Positions 1 to 7,520 of a stretch of 31,933 nt of DNA are shown here, piece after piece. Each line of letters begins with the position of its first letter. Within the stretch, counting starts at the first letter, position 1. A model generated the notes under the pieces. The model ran no database searches and was not told the origin of the DNA. It worked only from the letters and a program-made list of their open reading frames with translations. The stretch comes from JBFHNV01 sp965365655. GTDB taxonomy: Bacteria; Pseudomonadota; Gammaproteobacteria; HK1. Both the position numbers and the translations under genes were made by a program. The stretch spans positions 1 through 31,933 of the forward strand of contig CBDUCN010000014.1 in NCBI GenBank assembly GCA_965365655.1, written 5' to 3'.

Positions 1-2463
1 CTGCGCGGCGGCAGCGGCCTGGTCGCGGTGCACGTGTTCGCCCGCGACGGGCGCAGCGTCGCCGGATTCGGGCGCCCCGACACCGAGCGCGTGTTCCGCG
101 ACGGCTTCGGCGACGAGGCGCTGTCCACCATCGACGGGGCGCACCTCGTGATGACCCGCCCGATCGTCGCCGGAGGCGAGAACCTGGGCGTGGTGCTGGT
201 GGAGTCCGACCTCGGTCGCGTGTACCGGCGCCTCACCCAGAACGGGCTGGTCGGTGCGCTGGTCATGCTGCTGTCGTTTGCCGCGGCGCTGATGTTGTCG
301 ATGCGGCTGCGCCGCGCCATCGTGGCGCCGATCCAGGAGCTGAACGCGTCGGCCCGCGCGGCGTCCAGCGCGCACCTCCTCGACGCGCCGGCCGGGCCGG
401 CGCCCGGCGGTGCGCGCGACGACGAGCTGAGCCGCCTCGCGGTGGCCTTCGAGGGGCTCGTCGGTGCGGTCCGCACGCGCGACACCGCGCTCGAGGAGAG
501 CGAGCGGCGCTACCGGGCGCTGGTCGAGAATGCCGGCGACGCGGTGTTCCTGATCGACGAGGCCGGCGTCGTCGTCGACGTCAACCGCGAGGCCTGCCTG
601 CTGCTGGGCTTCGCCCGTGACGAGCTGCTCGGGCGGCGCGTGGCCGAGCTGGTGGAGGACGGCGGCGAGCGCGGCCTGCCCGCCGAGTGGCGCGCGGTGA
701 CCGAGGACGAGCCGCTCACGGTGCGCGCGCGGCACCGGCGCAAGGACGGCAGCGTGTTCGCCGCGGACGTGCGCCTCGCACGCTATCGCGAGGGCGGGTG
801 CACGTGGCTGCTGGCGCTGTCGCGCGACGTCTCACGCCAGGAGGAGACGACGCGCGAGCTGGATCGCGCGCGGCGCGCCGCAGAGTCGGGCGATCGCGCG
901 AAGACCCGGTTCCTGGCGAGCATCAACCACGAGATCCGCACGCCGATGACGTCGGTGCTCGCGATGACCGAGCTGCTCGAGCGCAGCGCGCTGGGCCCCG
1001 AGCAGCGGCGCTACGTGCAGATCGCGCGCAGCAGCGCGAACAGCCTGCTCGCCGTCATCGACGACATCCTGGAGCTGTCGTGGTCCGACTCGGGGCGGCT
1101 GTCCCTGGACAGCCTGGACTTCGACGTCGAGGCGCTGCTCGACGACGTCATCGAGCTGTTCGCCCAGCGCGCCCGGGACAAGGGCATCGAGCTCACCTCG
1201 GTGGTGTGCGCCGGCGTGCCGCGGGGGCTGCGCGGTGATGCGCGGCACCTGCGCCAGATCCTGATCAACCTGCTGGGCAACGCGGTGAAGTTCACCGAGC
1301 ACGGGGAGATCGAGGTGCAGGTGGCGCTGGCCGCGTCGCAGTCCGACGCCCGGCCAGCGCTTCGATTCACGGTGCGCGACACCGGCATGGGCATCCCGCA
1401 GTCGCTGCACGAGGACCTGTTCGAGCCGTTCGTGCAGATCGACGGGTCGAGCACGCGGCGCCACGGCGGCGCGGGCATCGGCCTCACGATCTCGCGGGCG
1501 CTGGTGGAGCTGATGGACGGGCAGATCGGCGTCGACAGCGAGCCGCACGCGGGCTCCACGTTCTGGTTCGAGATCGCTCTCGAGGCGGCGCCGCGCGACC
1601 GGGCGTCGCCGGAGCTGCTGGCCGGCACCCGCGTGCTGCTGGTGGACGGCAACGGCGCGGTGCGGCGCACGGTGAGCGCGCAGCTCGAGCAGCTCGGCAT
1701 GGACGTCGTGGTGGTGGACAACCCGGAGCGCGCGGTGGGCCTGCTGGAGCGCGCGGCGGACGAGGAGCGGCCGTTCCGCGTGCTGATCGCGGGGCTCGGC
1801 GCGGGCGAGGGCGAGGTGGGCGAGTCGCGGGTGCGCACGCTGCTCGAATGCGCCGGCGAGCCGGAGCGGGGTGCGCCACGGCGGGTGCTGTTCGCGCCGC
1901 TGGGCCACGCCTGCGGCGGCGATCTGCCGCTGCGGGTGGACGCACGGCTGACCAAGCCGGCGCGCCAGTCGGACCTCGCCGGCTTCCTGGACGGGGTGCT
2001 GCGCGGCGGCGACGGCGCGGGGGACGGGTCCGGCGACGAGCGCCGGGACGACGCCGGCGCCGCGCCCGCCGGGTCGGGCCGGGGCGGCCGCGTGCTGGTG
2101 GTCGACGACGACGCGGCCATCCGCACCTCGATGTCGCTGGTGCTGGACGTGCTGGGCTACGCCGTGCGCGCGGTGGAGAACGGACGTGACGCGCTGGACG
2201 CGCTCGACCAGGGGCGCTACGACGCGGTGCTCATGGACTGCCAGATGCCGGTGATGGACGGCTTCGACGCGGCGCGCGCGATCCGCCACCGCGAGGCCGC
2301 GGGCGAGCATCTGCCGATCATCGGCATGACCGGCTACGTGCAGGAGGGCGAGCGCGAGCGCTGCCTGGAGGCCGGCATGGACGAGCACCTCGCGAAGCCC
2401 GTGTCCATCACCATGCTGGAGTCGCTGCTCTCGCGATACGTGTGCGCCGGGGGAACGGCATGA
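1..2463 (+). CDS. Hybrid sensor histidine kinase (5'-partial)
   Basis: The frame is open from the first base, so the true start lies upstream. Visible order: the end of a periplasmic sensor region, one membrane helix (about nt 240-310), a HAMP-like linker (about 310-480), a PAS domain (about 505-870, beginning ERRYRALVENAGDAVF), a HisKA dimerisation helix with phospho-acceptor His at 928-930 in the motif NHEIRTPM, and a HATPase_c domain (about 1240-1590) with N box (NLLGNAVKF), G1 (DTGMGIP) and G2 (GGAGIGL). Two receiver-like domains follow. The first (about 1621-2000) has Gly at 1792-1794 where the phospho-acceptor Asp is expected. The second (about 2089-2450) is intact, with Asp at 2236-2238 (LMDCQMPVMDG) and the conserved Lys in AKP. 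There is no C-terminal HPt domain, so a separate phosphotransfer protein is probably needed. The signal sensed is unknown. The stop overlaps the next start (ATGA), implying translational coupling. Confidence 0.93.
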   Translation: MRGGSGLVAVHVFARDGRSVAGFGRPDTERVFRDGFGDEALSTIDGAHLVMTRPIVAGGENLGVVLVESDLGRVYRRLTQNGLVGALVMLLSFAAALMLSMRLRRAIVAPIQELNASARAASSAHLLDAPAGPAPGGARDDELSRLAVAFEGLVGAVRTRDTALEESERRYRALVENAGDAVFLIDEAGVVVDVNREACLLLGFARDELLGRRVAELVEDGGERGLPAEWRAVTEDEPLTVRARHRRKDGSVFAADVRLARYREGGCTWLLALSRDVSRQEETTRELDRARRAAESGDRAKTRFLASINHEIRTPMTSVLAMTELLERSALGPEQRRYVQIARSSANSLLAVIDDILELSWSDSGRLSLDSLDFDVEALLDDVIELFAQRARDKGIELTSVVCAGVPRGLRGDARHLRQILINLLGNAVKFTEHGEIEVQVALAASQSDARPALRFTVRDTGMGIPQSLHEDLFEPFVQIDGSSTRRHGGAGIGLTISRALVELMDGQIGVDSEPHAGSTFWFEIALEAAPRDRASPELLAGTRVLLVDGNGAVRRTVSAQLEQLGMDVVVVDNPERAVGLLERAADEERPFRVLIAGLGAGEGEVGESRVRTLLECAGEPERGAPRRVLFAPLGHACGGDLPLRVDARLTKPARQSDLAGFLDGVLRGGDGAGDGSGDERRDDAGAAPAGSGRGGRVLVVDDDAAIRTSMSLVLDVLGYAVRAVENGRDALDALDQGRYDAVLMDCQMPVMDGFDAARAIRHREAAGEHLPIIGMTGYVQEGERERCLEAGMDEHLAKPVSITMLESLLSRYVCAGGTA

Positions 2464-3008
2464 GCGCTGCGCGGCGCCCGGCGGCGCGCTGGCTGGCCGC
2501 GCTCGCGCTCTCGTTCGCCGCGGCCGCAGCGGCGCAGGACGGCCGGCCCCGCCTCGAGGTGCTCGGCTACTCCGGGCCGGTCCCGGCGAGCTGGCAGCGC
2601 GAGCAGCCGTCGAGCAGCATGCGTCTCGCGCAGTTCCGTCTCCCGGGCGAGCCCGAGGCGCACCTCGTCGTATACTTCTTCGGCGCCGGGCAGGGCGGTA
2701 CGGTGGAGATGAACGTCGCGCGCTGGAGCGCGCAGTTCAGCGGCCCGGGCGGCGCCGCCGTGACGCCGGAGGTGCACGTGCGGCGCGATGCGGATCCGCG
2801 CGTCACGCTGGTGCGCCTGGCCGGGGACTACCGGCGCGGCGTCGGTGCGGCCTCCGGCGCGGCGTCGCTGCCCGACCACGTGCTGCTTGCCGCGATCATC
2901 GAGACCCCCCGCGGCACGGCCTTCGTGCAGCTCTACGGCCCGCGCGCCACCGTGCAGCGGCACGACGAGGCGTTCGGCGCATTTCTCGACGGGCTCGCGC
3001 CGTCGTAG
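2460..3008 (+). CDS. Small secreted protein of unknown function
   Basis: Predicted 182 residues. The ATG overlaps the stop of the upstream kinase, which decides the start. Residues 1-25 form a signal peptide (Arg-rich n-region, Ala/Leu core, AAA-Q cleavage site), so the mature protein should be periplasmic or secreted. The mature part has a lone W-x-R-E segment, a MRLAQFRLPG stretch, and a VVYFFGAGQGG segment, consistent with a small globular beta-rich domain. I recognise the general look of a conserved hypothetical family but cannot name a function. Coupling to the kinase gene suggests co-expression, perhaps in the same signalling pathway. It is followed after 22 bases by hemN. Confidence 0.75.
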   Translation: MSAARRPAARWLAALALSFAAAAAAQDGRPRLEVLGYSGPVPASWQREQPSSSMRLAQFRLPGEPEAHLVVYFFGAGQGGTVEMNVARWSAQFSGPGGAAVTPEVHVRRDADPRVTLVRLAGDYRRGVGAASGAASLPDHVLLAAIIETPRGTAFVQLYGPRATVQRHDEAFGAFLDGLAPS

Positions 3009-3030
3009 GCAACCTTGTGGAACGGAACCC

Positions 3031-4386
3031 ATGAGACCACTGATCGCGAAGTACAACGTGCCGGGTCCGCGGTACACGAGCTACCCGACCGTGCCGTACT
3101 GGAACGAGGACAGCTACACCCCCGAGCGCTGGACGCGCATGGTTCACCGCTCGTTCGAGGAGAGCAACGACGAAGACGGCATCAGCCTCTACGTGCACCT
3201 GCCGTACTGCGAGACGCCGTGCACGTTCTGCGGCTGCATCAAGAAGTTCACGCGCGATCACTCCCTGGAACGGCCTTACGTCGACGCGGTGCTCGCCGAG
3301 TGGCGCATGTACCTGGAGCTTTTTGGCCGTCGGCCGCGCATCAAGGAGCTGCATCTCGGGGGCGGCACGCCCACCTTCTTCTCGCCCGAGAACCTGGAGC
3401 ACCTGGTCGCCGGCATTGCCGAGAGCGGCGACGTCACCGACGATCACCAGTTCGGCTTCGAGGCCAATCCGGCGAGCACCACGGAAGAGCATCTGCGGGT
3501 GCTGCACCGCCGCGGCTTCCGACGCATCAGCCTGGGCGTGCAGGACTTCGACCCGCTGGTGCAGGAGACGATCAACCGAATCCAGCCCTACGAGTCGGTG
3601 GCCGGCGTCGTGGAAGCGGCGCGGGCCGTCGGCTATGAGTCTGTGAACTTCGATCTCATCTACGGCCTGCCGCGCCAGCGCCTCGCGAGCATCGTGGACA
3701 CCATGCAGAAGGTGACCGCGCTGATGCCGGATCGCATCGCGTTCTACGGCTACGCTCACGTGCCGTGGATCAAGGGCGTCGCGCAGCGACGCTTCTCCGA
3801 GGCCGACATCCCGCGCAACGAGGAGAAGCGCGCGCTCTACGAGATCGGGCGCGAGCTGCTGCTCGAGGCGGGCTACCACGAGATCGGGATGGACCACTTC
3901 GCGCTGGAGCGCGATTCGCTGTACCGCTCCGCCTGTGCGCGCACCGTGCACCGCAACTTCATGGGCTACACGCCGGTGCACACCCAGCTCTGCGTGGGGC
4001 TCGGCATGTCCGCGATCGGGGATGCCTGGTACGCGTTCTCGCAGAACGAGAAGGACGTGCGCCGCTACATCGAGCGGGTCACCGCGGGTGAGATGCCGCT
4101 GCTGCGCGGCCACGTGCTGGACGACGAGGACCTGTCGCTGCGCGGCCACATCCTGGACATCATGTGCCGCTTCGAGACCCGTTTCCCGGATCGCGGCGCT
4201 CCGGCCGTGGAGGCCGGGCTCGGGCGGCTGCGCGAGATGGCGGACGACGGGCTGGTGGACCTCGCCCCGGACGCGGTGCGCGTCACCGAGGCCGGGCGGC
4301 CGTTCGTGCGCAACGTGTGCATGGCCTTCGACGCCCACCTGTGGAGCAGCCAGCCCGCCACGCGGTTGTTCAGCGACACCATCTGA
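3031..4386 (+). CDS. hemN: Oxygen-independent coproporphyrinogen III oxidase (radical SAM)
   Basis: A cytoplasmic radical-SAM enzyme that converts coproporphyrinogen III to protoporphyrinogen IX without oxygen in heme synthesis. The 451-residue product is close to the roughly 457 usual for HemN. The 4Fe-4S/SAM motif CxxxCxxC is at Cys60, Cys64 and Cys67 within HLPYCETPCTFCGC, followed by the extra Cys69 typical of HemN. The GGGTPTFF motif that helps bind SAM lies about 50 residues later, and the C-terminal HemN domain is present (LSLRGHILDIMCRF). The N-terminal segment (KYNVPGPRYTSYPT) matches the family's start and fixes the ATG at 3031; longer upstream frames run into the preceding gene. 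No strong Shine-Dalgarno is seen (weak GGAA). It lies 22 bases after the secreted protein gene and may be transcribed with it. Confidence 0.96.
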   Translation: MRPLIAKYNVPGPRYTSYPTVPYWNEDSYTPERWTRMVHRSFEESNDEDGISLYVHLPYCETPCTFCGCIKKFTRDHSLERPYVDAVLAEWRMYLELFGRRPRIKELHLGGGTPTFFSPENLEHLVAGIAESGDVTDDHQFGFEANPASTTEEHLRVLHRRGFRRISLGVQDFDPLVQETINRIQPYESVAGVVEAARAVGYESVNFDLIYGLPRQRLASIVDTMQKVTALMPDRIAFYGYAHVPWIKGVAQRRFSEADIPRNEEKRALYEIGRELLLEAGYHEIGMDHFALERDSLYRSACARTVHRNFMGYTPVHTQLCVGLGMSAIGDAWYAFSQNEKDVRRYIERVTAGEMPLLRGHVLDDEDLSLRGHILDIMCRFETRFPDRGAPAVEAGLGRLREMADDGLVDLAPDAVRVTEAGRPFVRNVCMAFDAHLWSSQPATRLFSDTI

Positions 4387-4481
4387 CGGACGCTCGCTGG
4401 CCGCGCGTTGCGCGCTCGTTGCATGGGCCGCGGGTGCGCGACAGGATGGGCGCCTGGCGGGCAGCACGGGCGCGGCGGGTG

Positions 4482-6080
4482 ATGGACGACTTCGACTACA
4501 TCGTGATCGGCGCGGGCTCCGCGGGCTGCGCCGTGGCGGGGCGCCTGTCGGAGGATCCGCACGCCCGGGTGCTGCTGCTGGAGGCGGGCCCGCGCGACAC
4601 CAACCCGTGGATCCACGTGCCGGTGGGCTACTACCGCACGATGTTCGACCCGCGCATCGGCTGGGGCTACGAGACCGCGCCGATCCCCGGCAGCAACGGG
4701 CGCAGCATCACCTGGCCGCGCGGCAAGGTGCTCGGCGGCTCCAGTGCGATCAACGGGCTGGTCTACATCCGCGGCCAGCGCGAGGATTTCGATCACTGGC
4801 GCCAGCTCGGCAACGCGGGCTGGAGCTACGACGACGTGCTGCCCTTCTTCGTGCGCGCCGAGGACCAGGCGCGCGGCGGCGACGCGTTTCACGGCGCCGG
4901 CGGGCCGCTCGGCGTGTCCGACACCTCGCGCCATCCACTGTGCGACGCGTACATCGAGGCTGCCGCCCAGGCCGGCCTCGCGCGCAACGACGACTTCAAC
5001 GGTGCGCGGCAGGAGGGTGTCGGCTACTTCCAGCTCACGACCCGCCGCGGGCTTCGCTGCTCGAGCGCGACCGCGTACCTGAAGCCCGCGCGAGGGCGCG
5101 GCAACCTGCGCATCGAGACCGACGCCCAGGCCACCGCCCTGGTGCTGGACGGGCGCCGCGCGGTGGGCGTTCGCTATCGCCAGGGCGGTGAGCACCGCGA
5201 GGCGCGTGCCGCGGCGGAGGTGGTGCTGTGCGGCGGCGCGATCAACTCCCCGCAGCTGCTGCAGCTGTCGGGCATCGGCCCCTCGGACCTGCTGCGCGAG
5301 CACGGCATCGAGGTGCGCCACGACCTCGAAGGCGTGGGCGCCGACCTGCAGGATCACTACCAGGCGCGCAGCGTCTACGAGTGCACGCGGCGCTGGACGG
5401 TGAACGACGAGGTGCGCAACCCGCTGCGCAAGCTGGCGGCGGGGCTGCAGTGGATCGCGACGCGCAGGGGGCCGCTCGCGGTGGGCGCGGGCCACGTCGG
5501 GGTGTTCGCGCGCACGCGTGCAGAGCTCGCGAGCCCGGACGTGCAGTTCCACTTCATCCGCTTCAGCGCGAAGGGGCCCGGCGAGGGGCTGCATCCGTTC
5601 TCGGGCTTCACGGTGTCCGTGTGCCAGCTCCGCCCCGAGAGCCGCGGCAGTATCCGCATCGCCAGCGCCGATCCGTTCGCGCGCCCGACGATACAGCCCA
5701 ACTACCTCGCGACGCCCGGCGATCGCGAGACCATGCTCGCGGGCATGAAGCTCGCGCGGAAGGTGATCGCACAGCCCGCGATTGCGCCGCTGGTGCGCCG
5801 CGAGGTGCTGCCGGGGCCCGACGTCGCGGACGACGCCGCGCTGGCGGACTACATCCGCGACACCGGCTACACCATCTTCCACCCCGCGGGCACCTGCCGC
5901 ATGGGCACCGATCCGCGCGCGGTCGTCGACGAGCGCCTGCGCGTGCGCGGCATCGCCGGGCTGCGCGTGGCGGACGCGTCCGTGATGCCCACCGTGGTCT
6001 CCGGCAACACCAACGCCGCGTGCATCATGATCGGCGAGAAGTGCGCGGCGATGCTGCGCGAGGATCGCGGGCGGGCGTGA
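4482..6080 (+). CDS. GMC-family FAD-dependent alcohol/choline dehydrogenase-like oxidoreductase
   Basis: Predicted 532 residues, normal for bacterial choline-dehydrogenase/AlkJ-type GMC enzymes, which oxidise alcohols to aldehydes with FAD. The FAD dinucleotide motif GAGSAG is at residues 10-15. GMC signature 1 (GKVLGGSSAINGLVYIRG) and signature 2 (GAINSPQLLQLSGIG) are both intact. The active-site His is at about 467 in FHPAGTCRMG, and the partner Asn lies in SGNTNAA near residue 509-511. The ATG at 4482 places the FAD motif at the usual distance from the N-terminus; an in-frame ATG at 4446 would add 12 Arg/Ala-rich residues and is less likely. No secretion signal is seen. The substrate cannot be told from sequence, and neighbours (hemN upstream, a secreted protein downstream) give no clue. 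Confidence 0.93.
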   Translation: MDDFDYIVIGAGSAGCAVAGRLSEDPHARVLLLEAGPRDTNPWIHVPVGYYRTMFDPRIGWGYETAPIPGSNGRSITWPRGKVLGGSSAINGLVYIRGQREDFDHWRQLGNAGWSYDDVLPFFVRAEDQARGGDAFHGAGGPLGVSDTSRHPLCDAYIEAAAQAGLARNDDFNGARQEGVGYFQLTTRRGLRCSSATAYLKPARGRGNLRIETDAQATALVLDGRRAVGVRYRQGGEHREARAAAEVVLCGGAINSPQLLQLSGIGPSDLLREHGIEVRHDLEGVGADLQDHYQARSVYECTRRWTVNDEVRNPLRKLAAGLQWIATRRGPLAVGAGHVGVFARTRAELASPDVQFHFIRFSAKGPGEGLHPFSGFTVSVCQLRPESRGSIRIASADPFARPTIQPNYLATPGDRETMLAGMKLARKVIAQPAIAPLVRREVLPGPDVADDAALADYIRDTGYTIFHPAGTCRMGTDPRAVVDERLRVRGIAGLRVADASVMPTVVSGNTNAACIMIGEKCAAMLREDRGRA

Positions 6081-6186
6081 TCGCGCGCGGGCGGCTCTCG
6101 CCGCGCGTGACGGCCCCGCTGCCCTGACGTCTCCGCCCGCCGGATGCGGGCCCGGTGCGTCACGCCTGGGAACTCACCGTGTCAGG

Positions 6187-6207
6187 CGGTGCACGATTCG
6201 TGCACCG
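6187..6207. promoter_or_regulatory. Near-perfect palindrome, possible operator
   Basis: Two 10-base arms (CGGTGCACGA and TCGTGCACCG) flank one central T. It lies in the 238-base gap between the GMC gene and the His-rich glycine-zipper gene, 112 bases before that gene's start. Such symmetry suits a dimeric DNA-binding protein, but a short RNA hairpin at the end of the GMC transcript is also possible. Confidence 0.45.
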
Positions 6208-6211
6208 GCGG

Positions 6212-6227
6212 TTCAGGACGAATTCAG
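6212..6227 (+). promoter_or_regulatory. TTCAG direct repeat with 11-base period
   Basis: TTCAG occurs at 6212-6216 and again at 6223-6227, exactly one helical turn apart. Tandem half-sites at this spacing are typical of OmpR/PhoB-family response regulators. It sits just after the palindrome and about 90 bases before the His-rich glycine-zipper gene. No clear -35/-10 pair could be assigned. Confidence 0.4.
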
Positions 6228-6306
6228 CACGCTCCGACGAGGATGTGCACCGTGCGCGATGGGTCACGCGGCCCGGGCGCAGGACACAGACCACGCAACG
6301 ACATCC

Positions 6307-6312
6307 AAGGAG
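6307..6312 (+). promoter_or_regulatory. Ribosome binding site of the His-rich protein gene
   Basis: AAGGAG lies 6 bases before the ATG at 6319. It decides the start in favour of 6319 over the in-frame upstream GTG/ATG codons, and is one of the strongest Shine-Dalgarno sites in the window. Confidence 0.7.
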
Positions 6313-6318
6313 CGCATC

Positions 6319-6852
6319 ATGCACACCCCCTCGCGTCACCGCCCGATCCTTCGCCGGATCGGCGCCGCACTGGCCGCCGGCACGCTGGTCCTCACCGTGT
6401 CGGCGCCCGTGGCGGCATCCGGCGACGGCTACGGCGAACACCGCGGGCGCTACGCCCGCGCGTACGACGGCGGTCACCACCACGGGCACCGTCACCACCA
6501 CAAGCACCACCACAAGCACCGTCACCACCGCCACCCGCGCAAGGTCGTGCACGTCCACCATTACGAGCCCGCACGCGTCGTGGAGCGTCGGGTCGTCGTG
6601 GAGCGCCCGGTGGTCGTGGAGCGGCCCGTGGTGGTCGAGCGCGACTACGGCTACCCGGCGGGCCCGCCTGCCGGCTACGGCGCGTCCGGGTTCGGGGGCG
6701 ACCGCCTGCACGCGGGCTCCATCATGGGTGCGGCGCTGGGCGGCCTCATCGGCTCCCAGGTGGGCGGCGGCCGCGGCAAGCTGGCCGCGACCGCCGCGGG
6801 CACGCTCGGCGGCTTCCTGCTCGGCGACCACGCGACCCGCGGCTACCGCTGA
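6319..6852 (+). CDS. Secreted His-rich glycine-zipper protein
   Basis: Predicted 177 residues with a strong ribosome site. Residues 1-33 are a signal peptide (basic start, hydrophobic core at 15-30, Ala-Ala before the cleavage site). Residues 53-72 contain 14 His in 20 positions, mixed with Arg and Lys. Residues 87-108 repeat VVVERP with a six-residue period. Residues 132-169 form a Gly-rich hydrophobic stretch (GAALGGLIGSQVGGG, then GTLGGFLLGD) of the glycine-zipper/17-kDa-antigen type that inserts in or associates with the outer membrane. Family knowledge supports an envelope location; the His cluster suggests metal (Ni, Zn, Cu) binding, which is inference. There is no lipobox Cys. A palindrome and a TTCAG repeat lie upstream and terminator hairpins downstream, so it is probably a single-gene transcript. 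Confidence 0.88.
   Translation: MHTPSRHRPILRRIGAALAAGTLVLTVSAPVAASGDGYGEHRGRYARAYDGGHHHGHRHHHKHHHKHRHHRHPRKVVHVHHYEPARVVERRVVVERPVVVERPVVVERDYGYPAGPPAGYGASGFGGDRLHAGSIMGAALGGLIGSQVGGGRGKLAATAAGTLGGFLLGDHATRGYR
6475..6534 (+). repeat. His-rich low-complexity coding tract
   Basis: CAC/CAT codons dominate this stretch, encoding 14 His within 20 residues. The DNA is a degenerate CACCAC/CACAAG repeat and could expand or contract by slippage. Confidence 0.8.
6577..6642 (+). repeat. Tandem coding repeat of the VVVER(P) unit
   Basis: Four near-identical units of about 18 bases (core GTCGTGGAGCG) encode VVER/VVVERP repeats between the His tract and the glycine zipper. A single copy of the same peptide occurs in the other glycine-zipper protein near 9067. 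Confidence 0.7.
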
Positions 6853-6889
6853 GCCGGCGGGACGGGACGGCTGCTTTGCCGCCCCGGCC

Positions 6890-6930
6890 CGTGCGGGCGT
6901 CGCGCGTCGATGGCGCGCGGCGCCCGCACG
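6890..6930 (+). terminator. Strong 17-base-pair stem-loop
   Basis: Arms at 6890-6906 and 6914-6930 pair over 17 positions with one G-U pair and a 7-base loop. It starts 38 bases after the His-rich protein stop. There is no T tract directly after it, so it may stabilise the 3' end or act together with the next hairpin. Confidence 0.6.
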
Positions 6931-6940
6931 TCTCCCTGTT

Positions 6941-6991
6941 GCGGCGGCCCCGGCGTTCCCCCTCTGTGCCCGCGGTGCCGCCGCTTTTTTT
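6941..6991 (+). terminator. Intrinsic terminator with T7 tract
   Basis: GCGGCGGC (6941-6948) pairs perfectly with GCCGCCGC (6977-6984), which is followed directly by seven T. A smaller local hairpin (GCGG/CCGC, 6972-6984) could serve the same tract. A T7 run is exceptional in this GC-rich sequence. It probably ends the transcript of the His-rich protein gene and insulates the DUF423 gene. The rest of the gap to 7108 holds nothing recognisable. Confidence 0.65.
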
Positions 6992-7108
6992 CCTTCCTGT
7001 CGGGGGTGCTCCGGTGCCCGTTCCGGCGCGTACCCCGCACGAGCGCGGCCGCGGATCCGCCGGCACGAAATTCCCGGATTGCGCCGCGATCCGCTGTACA
7101 TTCCTGGC

Positions 7109-7516
7109 ATGGGCACGTACTCACACGGATCGAGCCGCCGCGCGGGGCTTTCGCGCGCCCGCCGCGCCACCCTCCTCGCTGCCGGAGTGCTGGGCGCGCT
7201 GGCGGTCGCGGCCGGCGCGTTCGGGGCGCACGCGATGGAGGGGCAGGCGCAGGCGTTGTGGAGCACCGCGTCGCGCTATCACATGTGGCACGTGCTGGCG
7301 CTGCTCGCGATGGCGGGCGCCAGCCCGCTGTGGGATCGGCGCCTCGCGGTCTTCGCCGCGGCAGCCTGGACGGCCGGCATCGTGCTCTTCAGCGGCAGCC
7401 TCTACCTGCTCGCGATCACCGGCGTCGGCGTCTTCGGCGCGATCACGCCGCTCGGCGGCGTCGCCTTCCTCGCGGGCTGGGTGCTGCTCGCCGCGGCGGC
7501 CATCGCGGGCCCGTGA
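7109..7516 (+). CDS. DUF423 family inner-membrane protein
   Basis: Predicted 135 residues, the usual size for DUF423 (YgdD/YwdK-like) proteins. Four hydrophobic segments are visible, at about residues 20-38, 58-75, 82-103 and 108-133. The family hallmark AGAFGAHAM lies at the end of the first helix, and the conserved SRYHMWHVLALL follows. The molecular function of the family is unknown. The ATG at 7109 is preferred because it leaves a short basic cytoplasmic N-terminus before the first helix; the frame is open far upstream but with no sensible coding. The glutaminase gene starts only 4 bases after its stop, so the two are almost certainly one transcript. Confidence 0.87.
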   Translation: MGTYSHGSSRRAGLSRARRATLLAAGVLGALAVAAGAFGAHAMEGQAQALWSTASRYHMWHVLALLAMAGASPLWDRRLAVFAAAAWTAGIVLFSGSLYLLAITGVGVFGAITPLGGVAFLAGWVLLAAAAIAGP

Positions 7517-7520
7517 GGGC

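Noticed and set aside
832..2388. Long minus-strand open frame opposite the hybrid kinase
   Set aside because: Composition bias only; the plus-strand kinase domains are unambiguous.
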